A stretch of DNA of 64,000 nt, from NCBI GenBank assembly GCA_964653485.1, contig CAZZFF010000010.1, positions 1 through 64,000 on the forward strand. Reading direction: 5' to 3'. This document shows, piece after piece, positions 51,301 through 60,289 of the stretch. How positions within the stretch are numbered: position 1 is the stretch's first letter; every line of letters begins with the position of its first letter. This stretch comes from CAVQND01 sp964653485. Lineage in GTDB: Bacteria; Verrucomicrobiota; Verrucomicrobiia; Limisphaerales; UBA8199. The position numbers and the translations under genes are program-made. The notes below the pieces were generated by a model that was not told where the DNA came from, did not search any database, and worked only from the letters and a program-made list of their open reading frames with translations.

Positions 51301-54300
51301 CGCGGGGGTCACGGAACTGACCGCCGAGACGGCGGCACTGGCGCCCGGGACAGGCTGGCCATTGAGGCCCACCCCGACCACGGAGAGTGGGTTGGCGCCG
51401 TGCTGCAAGGGGACGAGGACGGTCCACCCAGTGACGCTGGTCCACGTTACAGGCCGCTCGACGCCGTTGAACTCGAGGGTCTTGACGGCCAGCGGCGCCG
51501 TGCCGCTGACGACGGCGACATCGTTGCTGACGACCGTCGATTTGACGGCGAAGGGGACGCTGCTCACGCCTTGGTTTGTCAAGGTCGTTAAGAGCGAGTT
51601 GTGCATCGTGCCTATCCACTGTTCAAGTCCGCCGGCTTCCGCGGGGTTCTGGACCACCAATCCGTAGGCCGCGTTCGTCAGCCCGTTGGCCACGAAAGCC
51701 GCGTACTTGGCCTCCAACAAGGGATTGACCACGGAGTTGTTCATCGCCAGGTTGGCAATGTCCTGCAACGCCCGGAGATAAGCCCGGCGGTAAGGCGTGT
51801 AGGTTTGAAAGGCCCCCATGATCGGGTCGTTGGACCCGACATTGAACAGTTGGCTGGCGTCCGGGCCCCAGGTCTGAGTGCCGCCGCCCAAGGTGATGTT
51901 CCAGTCCCATTTTAACACGGTCCATTTGCCCATGGTGGGTTTGTAACAGTACATGTTCCACTGGTTCTGGGTTAGGAAGGAGTCCCAGTCGCCGGTGGCG
52001 TGTTCCATGGCCGAGAGGCGCATCCATTCCTCAGTGTCGACCTGGGCTTCCATGTCAGTGTAGTAAGAGGGGCTGGTCGTAGGAGTGTTGGCGGCGTCGA
52101 TGAGGGCGAATACATCCCGGTAATCGTTGGCTGAAACGGGATATTGTTTGATGAGCCACATCCACCGGTAGCGGGCCAGCTTGTATTGGTTCGGCACGCC
52201 GTTGATGGTGGTGGTGTACGCGTCCAGGGTACACCACGAAGGCATGCTGTAGTTCATATACCCGTTGGATTGCAGCGCAACATCGCCCTCGAACCAGCCG
52301 TGGTTCTTGTAGAGCAACCCGTTGCTGTCATTGGGCCAGTACTCCTTGATCATCTCAGTGCCCGGCACCTGGGCGTCTTCCATCATGGGAGCGTGGCGGT
52401 TGCCGTTGACGTAATAAACATAGTAGCGCCGGTTTTGCCTCGTTAACCCTATCTTGTGGGCCATCCAATAGGAGGTTTGTTCGCGTTGAATGGTATCGTC
52501 GTCCAGAGGGCCGTTGCCGGGCACGTGTTGCTTGTCGAAGGAGGCCGTGCCGAAGACCTGGTCATCCTCGGGCATGTCCCAATGCATCCCGCCAACGGTG
52601 CCGATAGGGGAACCGGTGTATTGGTGGTAGGGACTCCCGGCGTAGCGCCCGCGCCAGTCGTAAACAACCCGCCCGCCGCCGTCGACCCAGGTGCCGTCAT
52701 AGGTTTCATGGGAAACCCCGCCCCACGTGGCCCACTGTTGGGCCCAGTTCTGCGTGATAAAGACGTGGTGGTGGCTGAAACTGCCGGTCGGGATTGTATC
52801 CCCAAAGACCACGACGCACTCGCGCGGTATCCCGGCGTTGTCCTTGAGATCGGACGGGAAGATGTTTGTCGCGCCCGAACCGTCGGTGGCCTGGACGAGG
52901 AATGCGACGACCGTGCCCGCCGGCTGGGCCGGGATGGTGGCGCTGTAAAGTCCATCCCCAGCCAAGGCATCTCCCCCGGCGCCGTTGTCGGTCATCGCCA
53001 CAGAGGTGTAAGTGGGGGTCGGGTTGACCGCCGTATCGATGCGATAACGCAGCGTGGGCTGAAACGGGTTGATGTCGTGAAAGCGTGCCGTGACCACGAC
53101 CGGCGCATTGGCCGCCGGGAGGCTCGGAGCGTGTTTGACATCGAAAATAGCCGGCCCCGGCTTAGGCGTGTAGCGGCTGTTGGGTTGGCCCGGCGTGCCC
53201 AGGTTTGCCGGCACCGGCATCGCCCCGGTAACTTCCACGAAGTTGCCGTTCAAACGCATCAACACCTCCGGCCAGCCGTGGAGCCATCGCGCCTTGAGGC
53301 GTAATGTAGCGGTCTGCCCCGAAGCCAGGCTGGTTTGGGTGAGCGAGCCTTGGACGTAGTCGCCCAGGGTCCACATGCTGTCGCTTGCGCGCAGATGCAG
53401 GGATTGGCTGCTCTGGTAGCCCCCCAGGCCGCTTCCGGTCTCCAGGCTCGAACGCAGGTGGTCGCCCTGCGGGCTCCAGCCCGTCAGGCCCGATTCGAAG
53501 GTGCCATTCGAGACGATGTTCGAGCCGGCGACGCCGCCCGGCCGCACCTCGAGATTGTCCACAAGGCACTCTCCGACATCGAGCAAGCCAACCTGAACGA
53601 GACTGATCGGGTTGCCATTGTAGGTCGAACCGTTGTCCAGGATTCCCGTGAATTCGAGGTTGGTCCACACGGACTTGGAGGTTTCGTTGCTGTCGGCCCA
53701 GTTATAGGCGAGGCGGTGGTTGGTGTTGGGGTTGATCAACTCGAGGCTGCTGCCGCCGCCCTTGGCCCACTGGCCCCATCGCCCGCCGACGCCATAGGTA
53801 ACCTCATCCTGGACGACGTAAATGGTATTGGTCACGAGGCTCCCGGTGGCGGCGCTGGTCAAAGACTGGGGCATCGCCAGGGCCACGCGCTCGCCTTTGT
53901 GTGAGAGCTTGCCGGTGTAATTGCCCACCGTGTTGCCCGCGTTCAGGTTCGGGTACTTCGCGAACAGATTCGTCTGGTTCCGGGCAACAACAAGGTAGCC
54001 GTTCGGCGCAAGGCTGACGTTGGTTGGGAACGTGAAGGTAACGCCGGCGGTGAATTGCCAACTTGCCAGGCTGACCGTGTTGGAACCCTTGTTGAACAGT
54101 TCGATGTATTGATCATCGTCGTTGCCGGTGATGGGGTCGTACATCAGCTCGTTGATCACGATGTCGCCGATCCACACCGCGCTGTTGTTGGTGCCTGGGG
54201 TGCGGGCAGCCAGCGGATAAAAGTCAGCGCCCCCATCCGGCCAACGGCCCCAGGAAATGCCATCGGCTTGCGCCTCGAACTGGACCGCGTCAAGAACCCG

Positions 54301-57300
54301 GCTCCCATCAGGCTTGATGAAGTACAGTTTTTCCCCCGACCCATCCAGCGTGAAGCCCAGTTGGGCCTGGTTGAAAGAGAGGAAGCCGCGCGGCCCAATC
54401 AGGGTGCCGGTCGGGATGACGAACTTGTTGGTGGTTGGATCGTCGGTCAGGATGCAGCCGGACAGGTCCGTGGTCTGGCTGCTGTGGTTGTAGAGTTCGA
54501 CAAATTGCGACAGGGCGGGGTTTTCGGAGTGGGCCAGCACTTCGTTGATGACGACGTTGCGCAGGGGGCTTGGGCGGTAGGCATCGCGCCCCCCAGGGGA
54601 GCCGCCGACGACGTCACTGATGTCCCAGGCTTGGGGGTTCCCTTCACCGTAAGTAGGGTTGGCCAATACGATGGAATGGCCCGTGCCGTGGGCGCCCACC
54701 GGCCACGGATAGTCGCAGGAATACGGCACCGTCAGCAACACCGCGCCTTGGTCATCGAGCAGGGTAATCGTGTCGGCCTTCTTAAGGCTGCCGGTGTAGG
54801 GGCCGGCTACGTTTGTGATGCCGTACACATTCAGTATGCTGCCCGGCGACGCCGCCACCACAAGAAAAGCGCCGCCCCCCAAAACCGTCCCGGCCGGGAA
54901 TGTGTAATTCATGCTGTCGCCCACAAGCTGGAAACCGCTGATATCCTCGAAAAAGGGATTGGAATTGTAGAGTTCGAGGAACTCGATGTTGTTGGTATCG
55001 GGGCGCGGGGCGGGTGTATACATGATCTCCGAAACCACGATCGGAGTCAGCCTGCTGCACGGGCCCAAGGGTTCGTGCGGGTTGGTGACGGGGCCGACTA
55101 CCGCGTTTGTCACGTTGCCAAGGTCAAGGAATTGGGCCGTGGTGGCCTGGCTGGGGTTGTGGCTGGTGACGGCCAGGCCGACGTAAAGCTGGCTGGACAA
55201 CACCATGACCGCGCTCCCAAGGGGTGTCCAGACCGCGCCATCATAACCGGCATAGCCGGTGAACGTATTGCCAACCCGGGTGAGGCGCAGCCAGGTGTCC
55301 GGAAAGTTCGGCGGGAAACTCCCCGACACATTCGCCTGACTGTCGGCCGGGTCGCGCCATTCAAAGAACGAGCCGGCCATGGTCGGCGTGGCCAGGGCCG
55401 CGGCAAACCGGCTGTCAGAGTCCAAGGTCTCCCGGGCCATAAGCCCGGCTTTTGCCCAGACATCCGACCCACTGAGTCCGGCCAGGCATACGGCGATGTC
55501 GAAATTGCCCGTTCGGAGTTGGTAATTCATGTTGAATTGGTCGTTGGCGCCGCCGATGTCGCTGCCTGAAGCAGTGACGGTGATGTTGTTGGACGCCACC
55601 GTAACGACGGCGGGGACCGGCGGGTTGCCAATGTCCTGGCTGGTATAGGACACGGCCATAAAAGTGACGGCCGTGTTGGAGGCGATGGTGTTCGGGACGG
55701 AGGCGCGGTCGCGCACTCCATTGATGACGAGCGTGTAGTTGCTGCCATAGACCAGCGGCGCGGTCGCGAGGGTCACGGTGGCGTTGTCAGCCCCCAGCGA
55801 GGCCCCGGAAATGCCGAGCCCGTTTGTGAAGGAGTAATTGGCCGTATTGGCGGCGCTGGCCGGGTCCACGGCTTTTGAGTAAACCACCTCCACGCTCGAG
55901 GTGCCAATATTCAGTGCCCTCACCACGGTGGGCGGCACTGTGTCGCGCAGGACTGTCAGGGTGATCGGGGCGCTCGTGAGCGCGCCAATCGAATTGGAGA
56001 TGGCGCAACGGTACACCTGTCCGCTGGCCGCCAGGCTCACGTTGCTGATAGTGAAAGACGCCGTGGTCGCGCCGGCGCCGGTCATGGGGGTTCCGTTGAC
56101 CGACCACCAGTAGCTCAGCGAGGATTGGTTGGTGCATAGGACAGAAAGGAAGACGTTCAGCCCTTCGACGACGGTTGTGTTGGTCGTTTGTTGGAAGATG
56201 CCGGGGATGCTATCGACCCCGGTGAACGGGATCATCCGGGTGCCCGCCGTGCTGAAGGAAGGCATGGGTTCTTCGATCGTGCCGTTGGGCAGTTGCCACT
56301 GCACGGTCAGGTTGTCGCCCCCGGTGCCCTGTTGCATAATCGCTTCCACGTAGTAACGCTGGCCTCCCGCCAGGTACAGCGGTTGTCCCTGCTGGCTCGC
56401 CTCATCGGTCCACACCTCGGCGGGCGTCCAGCTACTAACCCAGCAGATGGGGAGTTTGTGAGCCGGATTTTCATCCTGGCTGACGAATAACTCGGACGTG
56501 TCATCGCTGGATATCCAGAAGGTGTAATCGCCGTTGGTGGGAGGGACTACAAAAGCGCGCAGGCGTTGGCCGTAGTAGTTCATTCCGGTGTTCACGGCGG
56601 TGGCGAAGTTGGTCAGAGTTTCCGTATAGGCAGAGTTGGGATTGTTGGGCCACTCCGGATTGTCCGTCAAGTTGGTGAGGGCCGCGAGAGTATCGCCCAC
56701 AGAGGCGCTCAGACCGGTCCAGAGCTGCCGGTAAATGCCAAAAGCCGGCGGTGGGGGCGGGGCCGGCGGGGTTTGAGAGGAAAGGCTGACGTTGGCAAAG
56801 GTCGAGGTGTTCAGCAACCCGTCGTTGTGGGCGGTCACGCACAAACCGAGGAGAGGCCAGGTGCTGTTCATCGTAATGGTCTGGGGCGCGCCGACAAGCG
56901 TCCACGACACCCCGTCCGCGCTGTAATAGGCGCTAAACTCGTAGTCTATCTGGACGAGCTTGACCCAAATGGGGGCGACAACACCGGTCACCCCCGTGTA
57001 ATCGCACTCCCCGTCCGTGCTGTTGCGCCACTGGAAGTTGACCCCGTTTCCGGGGGTGATAACCACGTTGGCAAACATCGCTCCAGCCGTGGTGTCGTCC
57101 CGCATCATCACCCCCGCCTTGGCCCAGGGATCGGTGTCCTGCATCCCGGTCACTTCCGCCACGATGACATTATTGGTCGGGTGCTGGTAAAGGAAGTTGA
57201 ACTGGTCCCCCGTGCCCCAGATATCGGCCCCGCCTCCAGACACAGTCCAAGTGCCGTTGGCATAAGACGCCGAGCCTGAGTCCTGGGGAGAACCGATGTC

Positions 57301-57423
57301 CACGTCGGTCCAACCGGCTGGGATTTGGCCTAAGACGGAACCGGCGCCGGAAAACAGTGCCAGGACCCCGGCGAGGAAGACCAGCCGACGCGTTCTTTTC
57401 GACTTGGGAAGGAATTGCTCCAT
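48349..57423 (-). CDS. Giant secreted CotH-kinase and lamin-tail-domain protein, 3024 aa
   Basis: The ATG at 57423 gives a signal peptide (MEQFLPKSKRTRRLVFLAGV, LALFSGAGSVLGQ). A concanavalin-like module (GWTDVDIGS, GADIWG) starts at about 35, PA14-like carbohydrate binding at about 235-385, and Ig-like and a second concanavalin module follow. Five lamin-tail domains begin with INE or SEIMY motifs near residues 794, 955, 1088, 2045 and 2366 (IVVSEIMYTPAPRPDTNNIE, VVINEIMCQPQVPGAEFVEL). A CotH kinase-like domain occupies about 1520-1790 (GASFDKQHVPG-like, RREQTSYWMA-type region, IKEYWPNDSNGLLYKNHGW). The end carries two nearly identical 96-residue Ig/cadherin-like repeats and the common cap. 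CotH family members phosphorylate proteins. A role in the cell surface is likely; specific targets are unknown. Confidence 0.92.
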   Translation of the reverse strand: MEQFLPKSKRTRRLVFLAGVLALFSGAGSVLGQIPAGWTDVDIGSPQDSGSASYANGTWTVSGGGADIWGTGDQFNFLYQHPTNNVIVAEVTGMQDTDPWAKAGVMMRDDTTAGAMFANVVITPGNGVNFQWRNSTDGECDYTGVTGVVAPIWVKLVQIDYEFSAYYSADGVSWTLVGAPQTITMNSTWPLLGLCVTAHNDGLLNTSTFANVSLSSQTPPAPPPPPAFGIYRQLWTGLSASVGDTLAALTNLTDNPEWPNNPNSAYTETLTNFATAVNTGMNYYGQRLRAFVVPPTNGDYTFWISSDDTSELFVSQDENPAHKLPICWVSSWTPAEVWTDEASQQGQPLYLAGGQRYYVEAIMQQGTGGDNLTVQWQLPNGTIEEPMPSFSTAGTRMIPFTGVDSIPGIFQQTTNTTVVEGLNVFLSVLCTNQSSLSYWWSVNGTPMTGAGATTASFTISNVSLAASGQVYRCAISNSIGALTSAPITLTVLRDTVPPTVVRALNIGTSSVEVVYSKAVDPASAANTANYSFTNGLGISGASLGADNATVTLATAPLVYGSNYTLVINGVRDRASVPNTIASNTAVTFMAVSYTSQDIGNPPVPAVVTVASNNITVTASGSDIGGANDQFNMNYQLRTGNFDIAVCLAGLSGSDVWAKAGLMARETLDSDSRFAAALATPTMAGSFFEWRDPADSQANVSGSFPPNFPDTWLRLTRVGNTFTGYAGYDGAVWTPLGSAVMVLSSQLYVGLAVTSHNPSQATTAQFLDLGNVTNAVVGPVTNPHEPLGPCSRLTPIVVSEIMYTPAPRPDTNNIEFLELYNSNPFFEDISGFQLVGDSMNYTFPAGTVLGGGAFLVVAASPGSILNVYGITNVAGPYTGSLKKADTITLLDDQGAVLLTVPYSCDYPWPVGAHGTGHSIVLANPTYGEGNPQAWDISDVVGGSPGGRDAYRPSPLRNVVINEVLAHSENPALSQFVELYNHSSQTTDLSGCILTDDPTTNKFVIPTGTLIGPRGFLSFNQAQLGFTLDGSGEKLYFIKPDGSRVLDAVQFEAQADGISWGRWPDGGADFYPLAARTPGTNNSAVWIGDIVINELMYDPITGNDDDQYIELFNKGSNTVSLASWQFTAGVTFTFPTNVSLAPNGYLVVARNQTNLFAKYPNLNAGNTVGNYTGKLSHKGERVALAMPQSLTSAATGSLVTNTIYVVQDEVTYGVGGRWGQWAKGGGSSLELINPNTNHRLAYNWADSNETSKSVWTNLEFTGILDNGSTYNGNPISLVQVGLLDVGECLVDNLEVRPGGVAGSNIVSNGTFESGLTGWSPQGDHLRSSLETGSGLGGYQSSQSLHLRASDSMWTLGDYVQGSLTQTSLASGQTATLRLKARWLHGWPEVLMRLNGNFVEVTGAMPVPANLGTPGQPNSRYTPKPGPAIFDVKHAPSLPAANAPVVVTARFHDINPFQPTLRYRIDTAVNPTPTYTSVAMTDNGAGGDALAGDGLYSATIPAQPAGTVVAFLVQATDGSGATNIFPSDLKDNAGIPRECVVVFGDTIPTGSFSHHHVFITQNWAQQWATWGGVSHETYDGTWVDGGGRVVYDWRGRYAGSPYHQYTGSPIGTVGGMHWDMPEDDQVFGTASFDKQHVPGNGPLDDDTIQREQTSYWMAHKIGLTRQNRRYYVYYVNGNRHAPMMEDAQVPGTEMIKEYWPNDSNGLLYKNHGWFEGDVALQSNGYMNYSMPSWCTLDAYTTTINGVPNQYKLARYRWMWLIKQYPVSANDYRDVFALIDAANTPTTSPSYYTDMEAQVDTEEWMRLSAMEHATGDWDSFLTQNQWNMYCYKPTMGKWTVLKWDWNITLGGGTQTWGPDASQLFNVGSNDPIMGAFQTYTPYRRAYLRALQDIANLAMNNSVVNPLLEAKYAAFVANGLTNAAYGLVVQNPAEAGGLEQWIGTMHNSLLTTLTNQGVSSVPFAVKSTVVSNDVAVVSGTAPLAVKTLEFNGVERPVTWTSVTGWTVLVPLQHGANPLSVVGVGLNGQPVPGASAAVSAVSSVTPAPVGQVVINEIMCQPQVPGAEFVELYNNSSTVTFDLSGWEFKGISYTFPPGSAIAPRGFLVLAANPSAYAAAYGGHFPPFDTFTGTLQTGGETLSLVQPGGSGTNDLVVAKVRYGSAAPWPPAAGTNGSSLQLIDPRQDNWRPGNWAAVPYTSAQKSLPPQWVFVTTNILATSSVIYIYLGSAGDIYVDDVSLVGSAGTNLVADGGFESPLGGSWNLTANFAQSTISSTVSHSGNSSLHVVATAAGAGSGNAIYQDLSSTLALNAPCTLSFWYLQSTNGGPLVLRLSSGTSYAASVNPAPPTLPALAQSTPGVSNSVLASLSTFPSLWINELQADNLTGITNSAGQRAGWIELFNPTATAVSLGGLYLANNYTNLTQWVFPSGAVINPGQFKVIFADGQINLSTTNELHTSFTLGSGSGSLALTRFYNGQLQVLDYVNYANVGLDHSYGSFPDGQCFDRQEFIVATPCASNNVSLAASSILYTAPGTPYTQTFDALPDPGAASVNADNPVTIGAITYSLANPVDAACPVVGTDGSGGLGVSALSGWFGWGAAGVKFGATDGDQTTGGLISFGLPGSADRALGLLATSSTGPTAFAARFINGTGSTLDHISLQFTGELWRQSDIPKALEFYYVLDATGTNAFSTNATALLPSLNVAFPTDSTASGGVPVDGTSPLNQTNLSVLDQTITGWTPCAALWLVWEMADSSGKAQGLAIDNFSFTAWSDSVNTAPVLGTIANQTIVLGQTLAFTASATDTDQPPQTLTFTLGPGAPAGATITPGGQFTWTPTAAQAPSTNTITVGVTDNGTPALSASQSFTVVVYAPNTPPVLAAIPNQTVYANTPLSFTVSATDTDQPPQTLTFTLGPGAPAGATITPGGQFSWTPSAAQAASTNALTVIVTDNGVPPLSASQTFTVVVYAPGSLVLQTSSSPLGPFVDQPGATVDPTQKTVTAARVQGQCFYRLRSDAQTRITSVRIAGAQVVFTYDE
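48555..49130. repeat. Tandem duplication of a 288-bp (96-aa) unit within the giant gene
   Basis: Near-identical DNA recurs at a spacing of 288 bp; for instance the string CAGGGTGAAGGTGAGGGTTT starts at 48721 and at 49009. The translated units both contain TDTDQPPQTLTFTLGPGAPA. The duplication is recent. Confidence 0.85.
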
Positions 57424-57533
57424 AAAGATAAGTTTTGCGCTCAAGGGCATGAGGGAGAATAAGCAGCAGGGTTCGTGCCGGATTGTCACACACTGGTTCC
57501 GGCCAGCAAGAGGATCACGGAAGAAGAAATGTG

Positions 57534-57568
57534 GGGTATAGCTCCCAGGAAAGTGGGAGCCGTTACCC
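57534..57568 (-). promoter_or_regulatory. Extended hairpin in the leader of the giant gene
   Basis: GCTCCCA (57541-57547) pairs with TGGGAGC (57554-57560), extended by GGGTA/TACCC (57534-57538 and 57564-57568). It lies about 110 nt upstream of the giant gene's start, in the gap after the GH95 gene. It could be a terminator-like or regulatory structure; no poly-T follows. Confidence 0.35.
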
Positions 57569-57667
57569 ATGTTCCTGCCGGATGCATAGGCGAAACGCAG
57601 TGTCTCAGAGTCAGGCACCGGGGGTCTATGAAACATCCCGGTCAGTTTGCGCCAGCGGCATGATGGT

Positions 57668-60151
57668 TCACAGAATCACTCGGAGTTCGCCGTCCACCTT
57701 GACGGTCTGGCCGGCCTTGGCGTCCCATGTAACCGTCCGGTTGCCGGAGCGGAGGCGCACGGGACCGCCGTTCGCGGGGGTCAGCCGGGCGGTGACGAGT
57801 TGGCCGTCTTTCCAGTCCATGTCCACTGTCACCGCGCCGCGAGCGCGGAGACCCTTCACAGAGCCGGCGCTCCAGGCCTTGGGCAGGGCCGGCAGGAAGT
57901 GGATTTCGCCGGTGTGGCTTTGGAGCAACATCTCGGCGATGCCGGCGCAGGCGCCGAAATTGCCATCGATCTGGAACGGGGGGTGGGCGTCGAAGAGGTT
58001 CGGGTAAAGGCCTCCCTGGTCCCGGACGGTTCCGACGGGTTGAAGGAGATTGCGCAGGATGACCAGGGCGTGGTCCCCGTCCAGGAACCGGGCCCAGAGA
58101 TTGACCTTCCAGCCCATGCTCCAGCCGGTCGCAGCGTCGCCGCGATAAATGAGGGACTGGCGGGCGGCCTCGAAGAGTTGTTTGTCGTGCCAGGTGATGT
58201 CCCAGCCCGGATAAATGGCCCACAAGTGCGAGACGTGGCGATGGGTGTTCTTCGGGTCGTCCTTATCTTCGAGCCATTCCTGCAACTGGCCGTATTGGCC
58301 GACCTGGTTTGGCGCGATGCGGGGCCGCATCTCGGCCAGCTTGGCCGCCAGGTCGGCGTCCACGCCCAGAACCTTCGAGGCCTCGATGCAAGCGCCGAAG
58401 AGGGACCGGATGATCTCGTGGTCCATGGAAGGGCCCATGACCAAGCCGCCCTCTTCCGGGGAGTTGGAGGGTCCGCTGACCAGCCACTTGGTTTGGGGGT
58501 CTTCGACAAGATAGTCCACAAAGAACAGGGCCGCTTCCTTCATCACGGGGTAGGCGCGCCGGGCGAGAAAGTCCTTGTCGCCGCTGAAGAGGTAATGGTC
58601 CCACAGATGCGTGCATAGCCAGGCGCCGCCGGAGACCCAGATGCCATGGTCTGAGGCGTTGATCGGCGCCGTGCCGCGCCAGAGGTCGAAGTTGTGGTGG
58701 AGAACCCAGCCGCGGGCGTTGTAGTGGGCCCGGGCGACTTCGCGCCCGGAAACCATCAGTTCTCCGAAGGCGTCAAAGAGCGGCTCGGCGCAATCGGCGA
58801 GGTTGACAGGCTCGGCCGGCCAGTAATTCATCTCGGTGTTGATGTTGCAGGTGTACTTGCTGTCCCACGGGGGGTTGAGGTTGTCGTTCCAGATGCCCTG
58901 CAGGTTGGCCGGCTGGCCGCCCTGGCGGCTGCAGGCAATGAGCAGATAGCGGCCGTACTGGAAGACCAGGGCGGCCAGGTCCGGGTCGTCGCCGGTCCGG
59001 AACTGGGCCAGCCGCTGGTCGGTGGGGTTGCTGGCCGCCGCCGAGCGGCCCAGGTCGAGGCTCACGCGCCGGAACAGGGCCTGGTGATCGGCGACGTGCG
59101 CGGCCATCACCTGCTCCCAGCTCTTTCCCTTGGACCGCTTGGCATCCTCAGCGCAACGCTCCGCCGGGTCTGCCGAGAGATCGCGGAAGTTCTTGAAATT
59201 GGTGCCCGCAACGAGCCGGATGACTACGGAAGTGGCGCCGGTGACCCGCAAGGCGTCCTTCTCCGCAGCCACGCTGCCTCCTTGAGGGACGGCCACCAAT
59301 CGGCTCTGGAAACGGATGCCCCCCTCCTGGACCTCGCCCTCCAGGACGAGCGTGCCGTCCTGGGCCGTGACCGTTGAGCGCTTGTGAGGGCTGGTCAAGC
59401 GCACGACACAATTCAGCTTGCCCGGCTGATCCGCTGTTACCCGCGCGAAAAGCGCGTGGTCGGGATACGACACGAACAGCTCCCGCAGAAACGTCACACC
59501 CTCGCAGCGGTATTCCACCGCCGCCACGCCTCTGTCCAGGTCCAGCCAGCGCCGGTAGTCGGCGGCCTTGTCCTGGCCTGGAAACTCGATCCGGAGATCG
59601 CCGCACGGCTGATACGCCATCTGATGGAGCGGCACGCTCATGAATTCCTTCATGCCGAGTTCCTGCGCCTGTCTTTGCTTCGCGTCGGCCGTCTTGAGGA
59701 GGTCCTCCGCCTCCTTGCGTTTGGCGTCGGCCTCCTGAGCTTTGCCGTCGGCCCGGAGTTGGGCGGCTTCCTTCTGCTTTTTTAGGCCCTCCAGCTCGAG
59801 CGGCCGGCCCTCGAACAGGAGCCGCCGCATCTCTGGAAGCGCCTCGGCCGCGCCCGGATGGGCGTACGAGTGCGGCTGCCCAGCCCAGACCGTGTCCTCA
59901 TTGAACTGGATATGCTCGACCGGCAGGCCGCCATACACCATCGCCCCGATCCGCCCATTGCCCAAGGGGAGCGCTTCCTCCCACTTTCCGGCCGGCTGGC
60001 GATACCAAAGGCAGAGCGGCCCCGGCGGAGCGGCCGCTGCTCCCGTGAATTCGGCGGACCTGACCGGCGGGGTCTCCGCCTGGGCCTTGTCCGCGCCAAC
60101 AATGCCCGCCAACAAACAAGCCAACCCGATCCAGAAGAGCTTCGGTCTCAT
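57668..60151 (-). CDS. Exported GH95-family fucosidase/glycosidase, 827 aa
   Basis: The ATG at 60151 gives MRPKLFWIGLACLLAGIVGA, a signal peptide. GH95 signatures are LCLWYRQPAGKWEEALPLGN, GRIGAMVYGGLPVEHIQFNE, NTEMNYWPAEPVNLADC and GDAATGWSMGWKVNLWARF. GH95 enzymes release fucose (mostly alpha-1,2-linked) or galactose from glycans in the periplasm or outside. Between LFEGRPLELE and MKEFMSVPLHQM there is an extra Lys/Glu/Ala-rich helical stretch of about 50 residues. Divergent from the sulfatase operon with 138 bp between starts, and the giant gene lies just downstream on the same strand. Confidence 0.93.
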   Translation of the reverse strand: MRPKLFWIGLACLLAGIVGADKAQAETPPVRSAEFTGAAAAPPGPLCLWYRQPAGKWEEALPLGNGRIGAMVYGGLPVEHIQFNEDTVWAGQPHSYAHPGAAEALPEMRRLLFEGRPLELEGLKKQKEAAQLRADGKAQEADAKRKEAEDLLKTADAKQRQAQELGMKEFMSVPLHQMAYQPCGDLRIEFPGQDKAADYRRWLDLDRGVAAVEYRCEGVTFLRELFVSYPDHALFARVTADQPGKLNCVVRLTSPHKRSTVTAQDGTLVLEGEVQEGGIRFQSRLVAVPQGGSVAAEKDALRVTGATSVVIRLVAGTNFKNFRDLSADPAERCAEDAKRSKGKSWEQVMAAHVADHQALFRRVSLDLGRSAAASNPTDQRLAQFRTGDDPDLAALVFQYGRYLLIACSRQGGQPANLQGIWNDNLNPPWDSKYTCNINTEMNYWPAEPVNLADCAEPLFDAFGELMVSGREVARAHYNARGWVLHHNFDLWRGTAPINASDHGIWVSGGAWLCTHLWDHYLFSGDKDFLARRAYPVMKEAALFFVDYLVEDPQTKWLVSGPSNSPEEGGLVMGPSMDHEIIRSLFGACIEASKVLGVDADLAAKLAEMRPRIAPNQVGQYGQLQEWLEDKDDPKNTHRHVSHLWAIYPGWDITWHDKQLFEAARQSLIYRGDAATGWSMGWKVNLWARFLDGDHALVILRNLLQPVGTVRDQGGLYPNLFDAHPPFQIDGNFGACAGIAEMLLQSHTGEIHFLPALPKAWSAGSVKGLRARGAVTVDMDWKDGQLVTARLTPANGGPVRLRSGNRTVTWDAKAGQTVKVDGELRVIL

Positions 60152-60289
60152 TCGGCGGATGATAGACGCCGAAGGGCAAAGGCTAAAGGGGAATTTTTGT
60201 TTGCACATTTTAAGATGCGCTCACGCGGCGAGATGGAATAAAGCGATGAGCTTGCCTTTTCAACTCGCCGGCGGGCCGACCCGCGTGCC

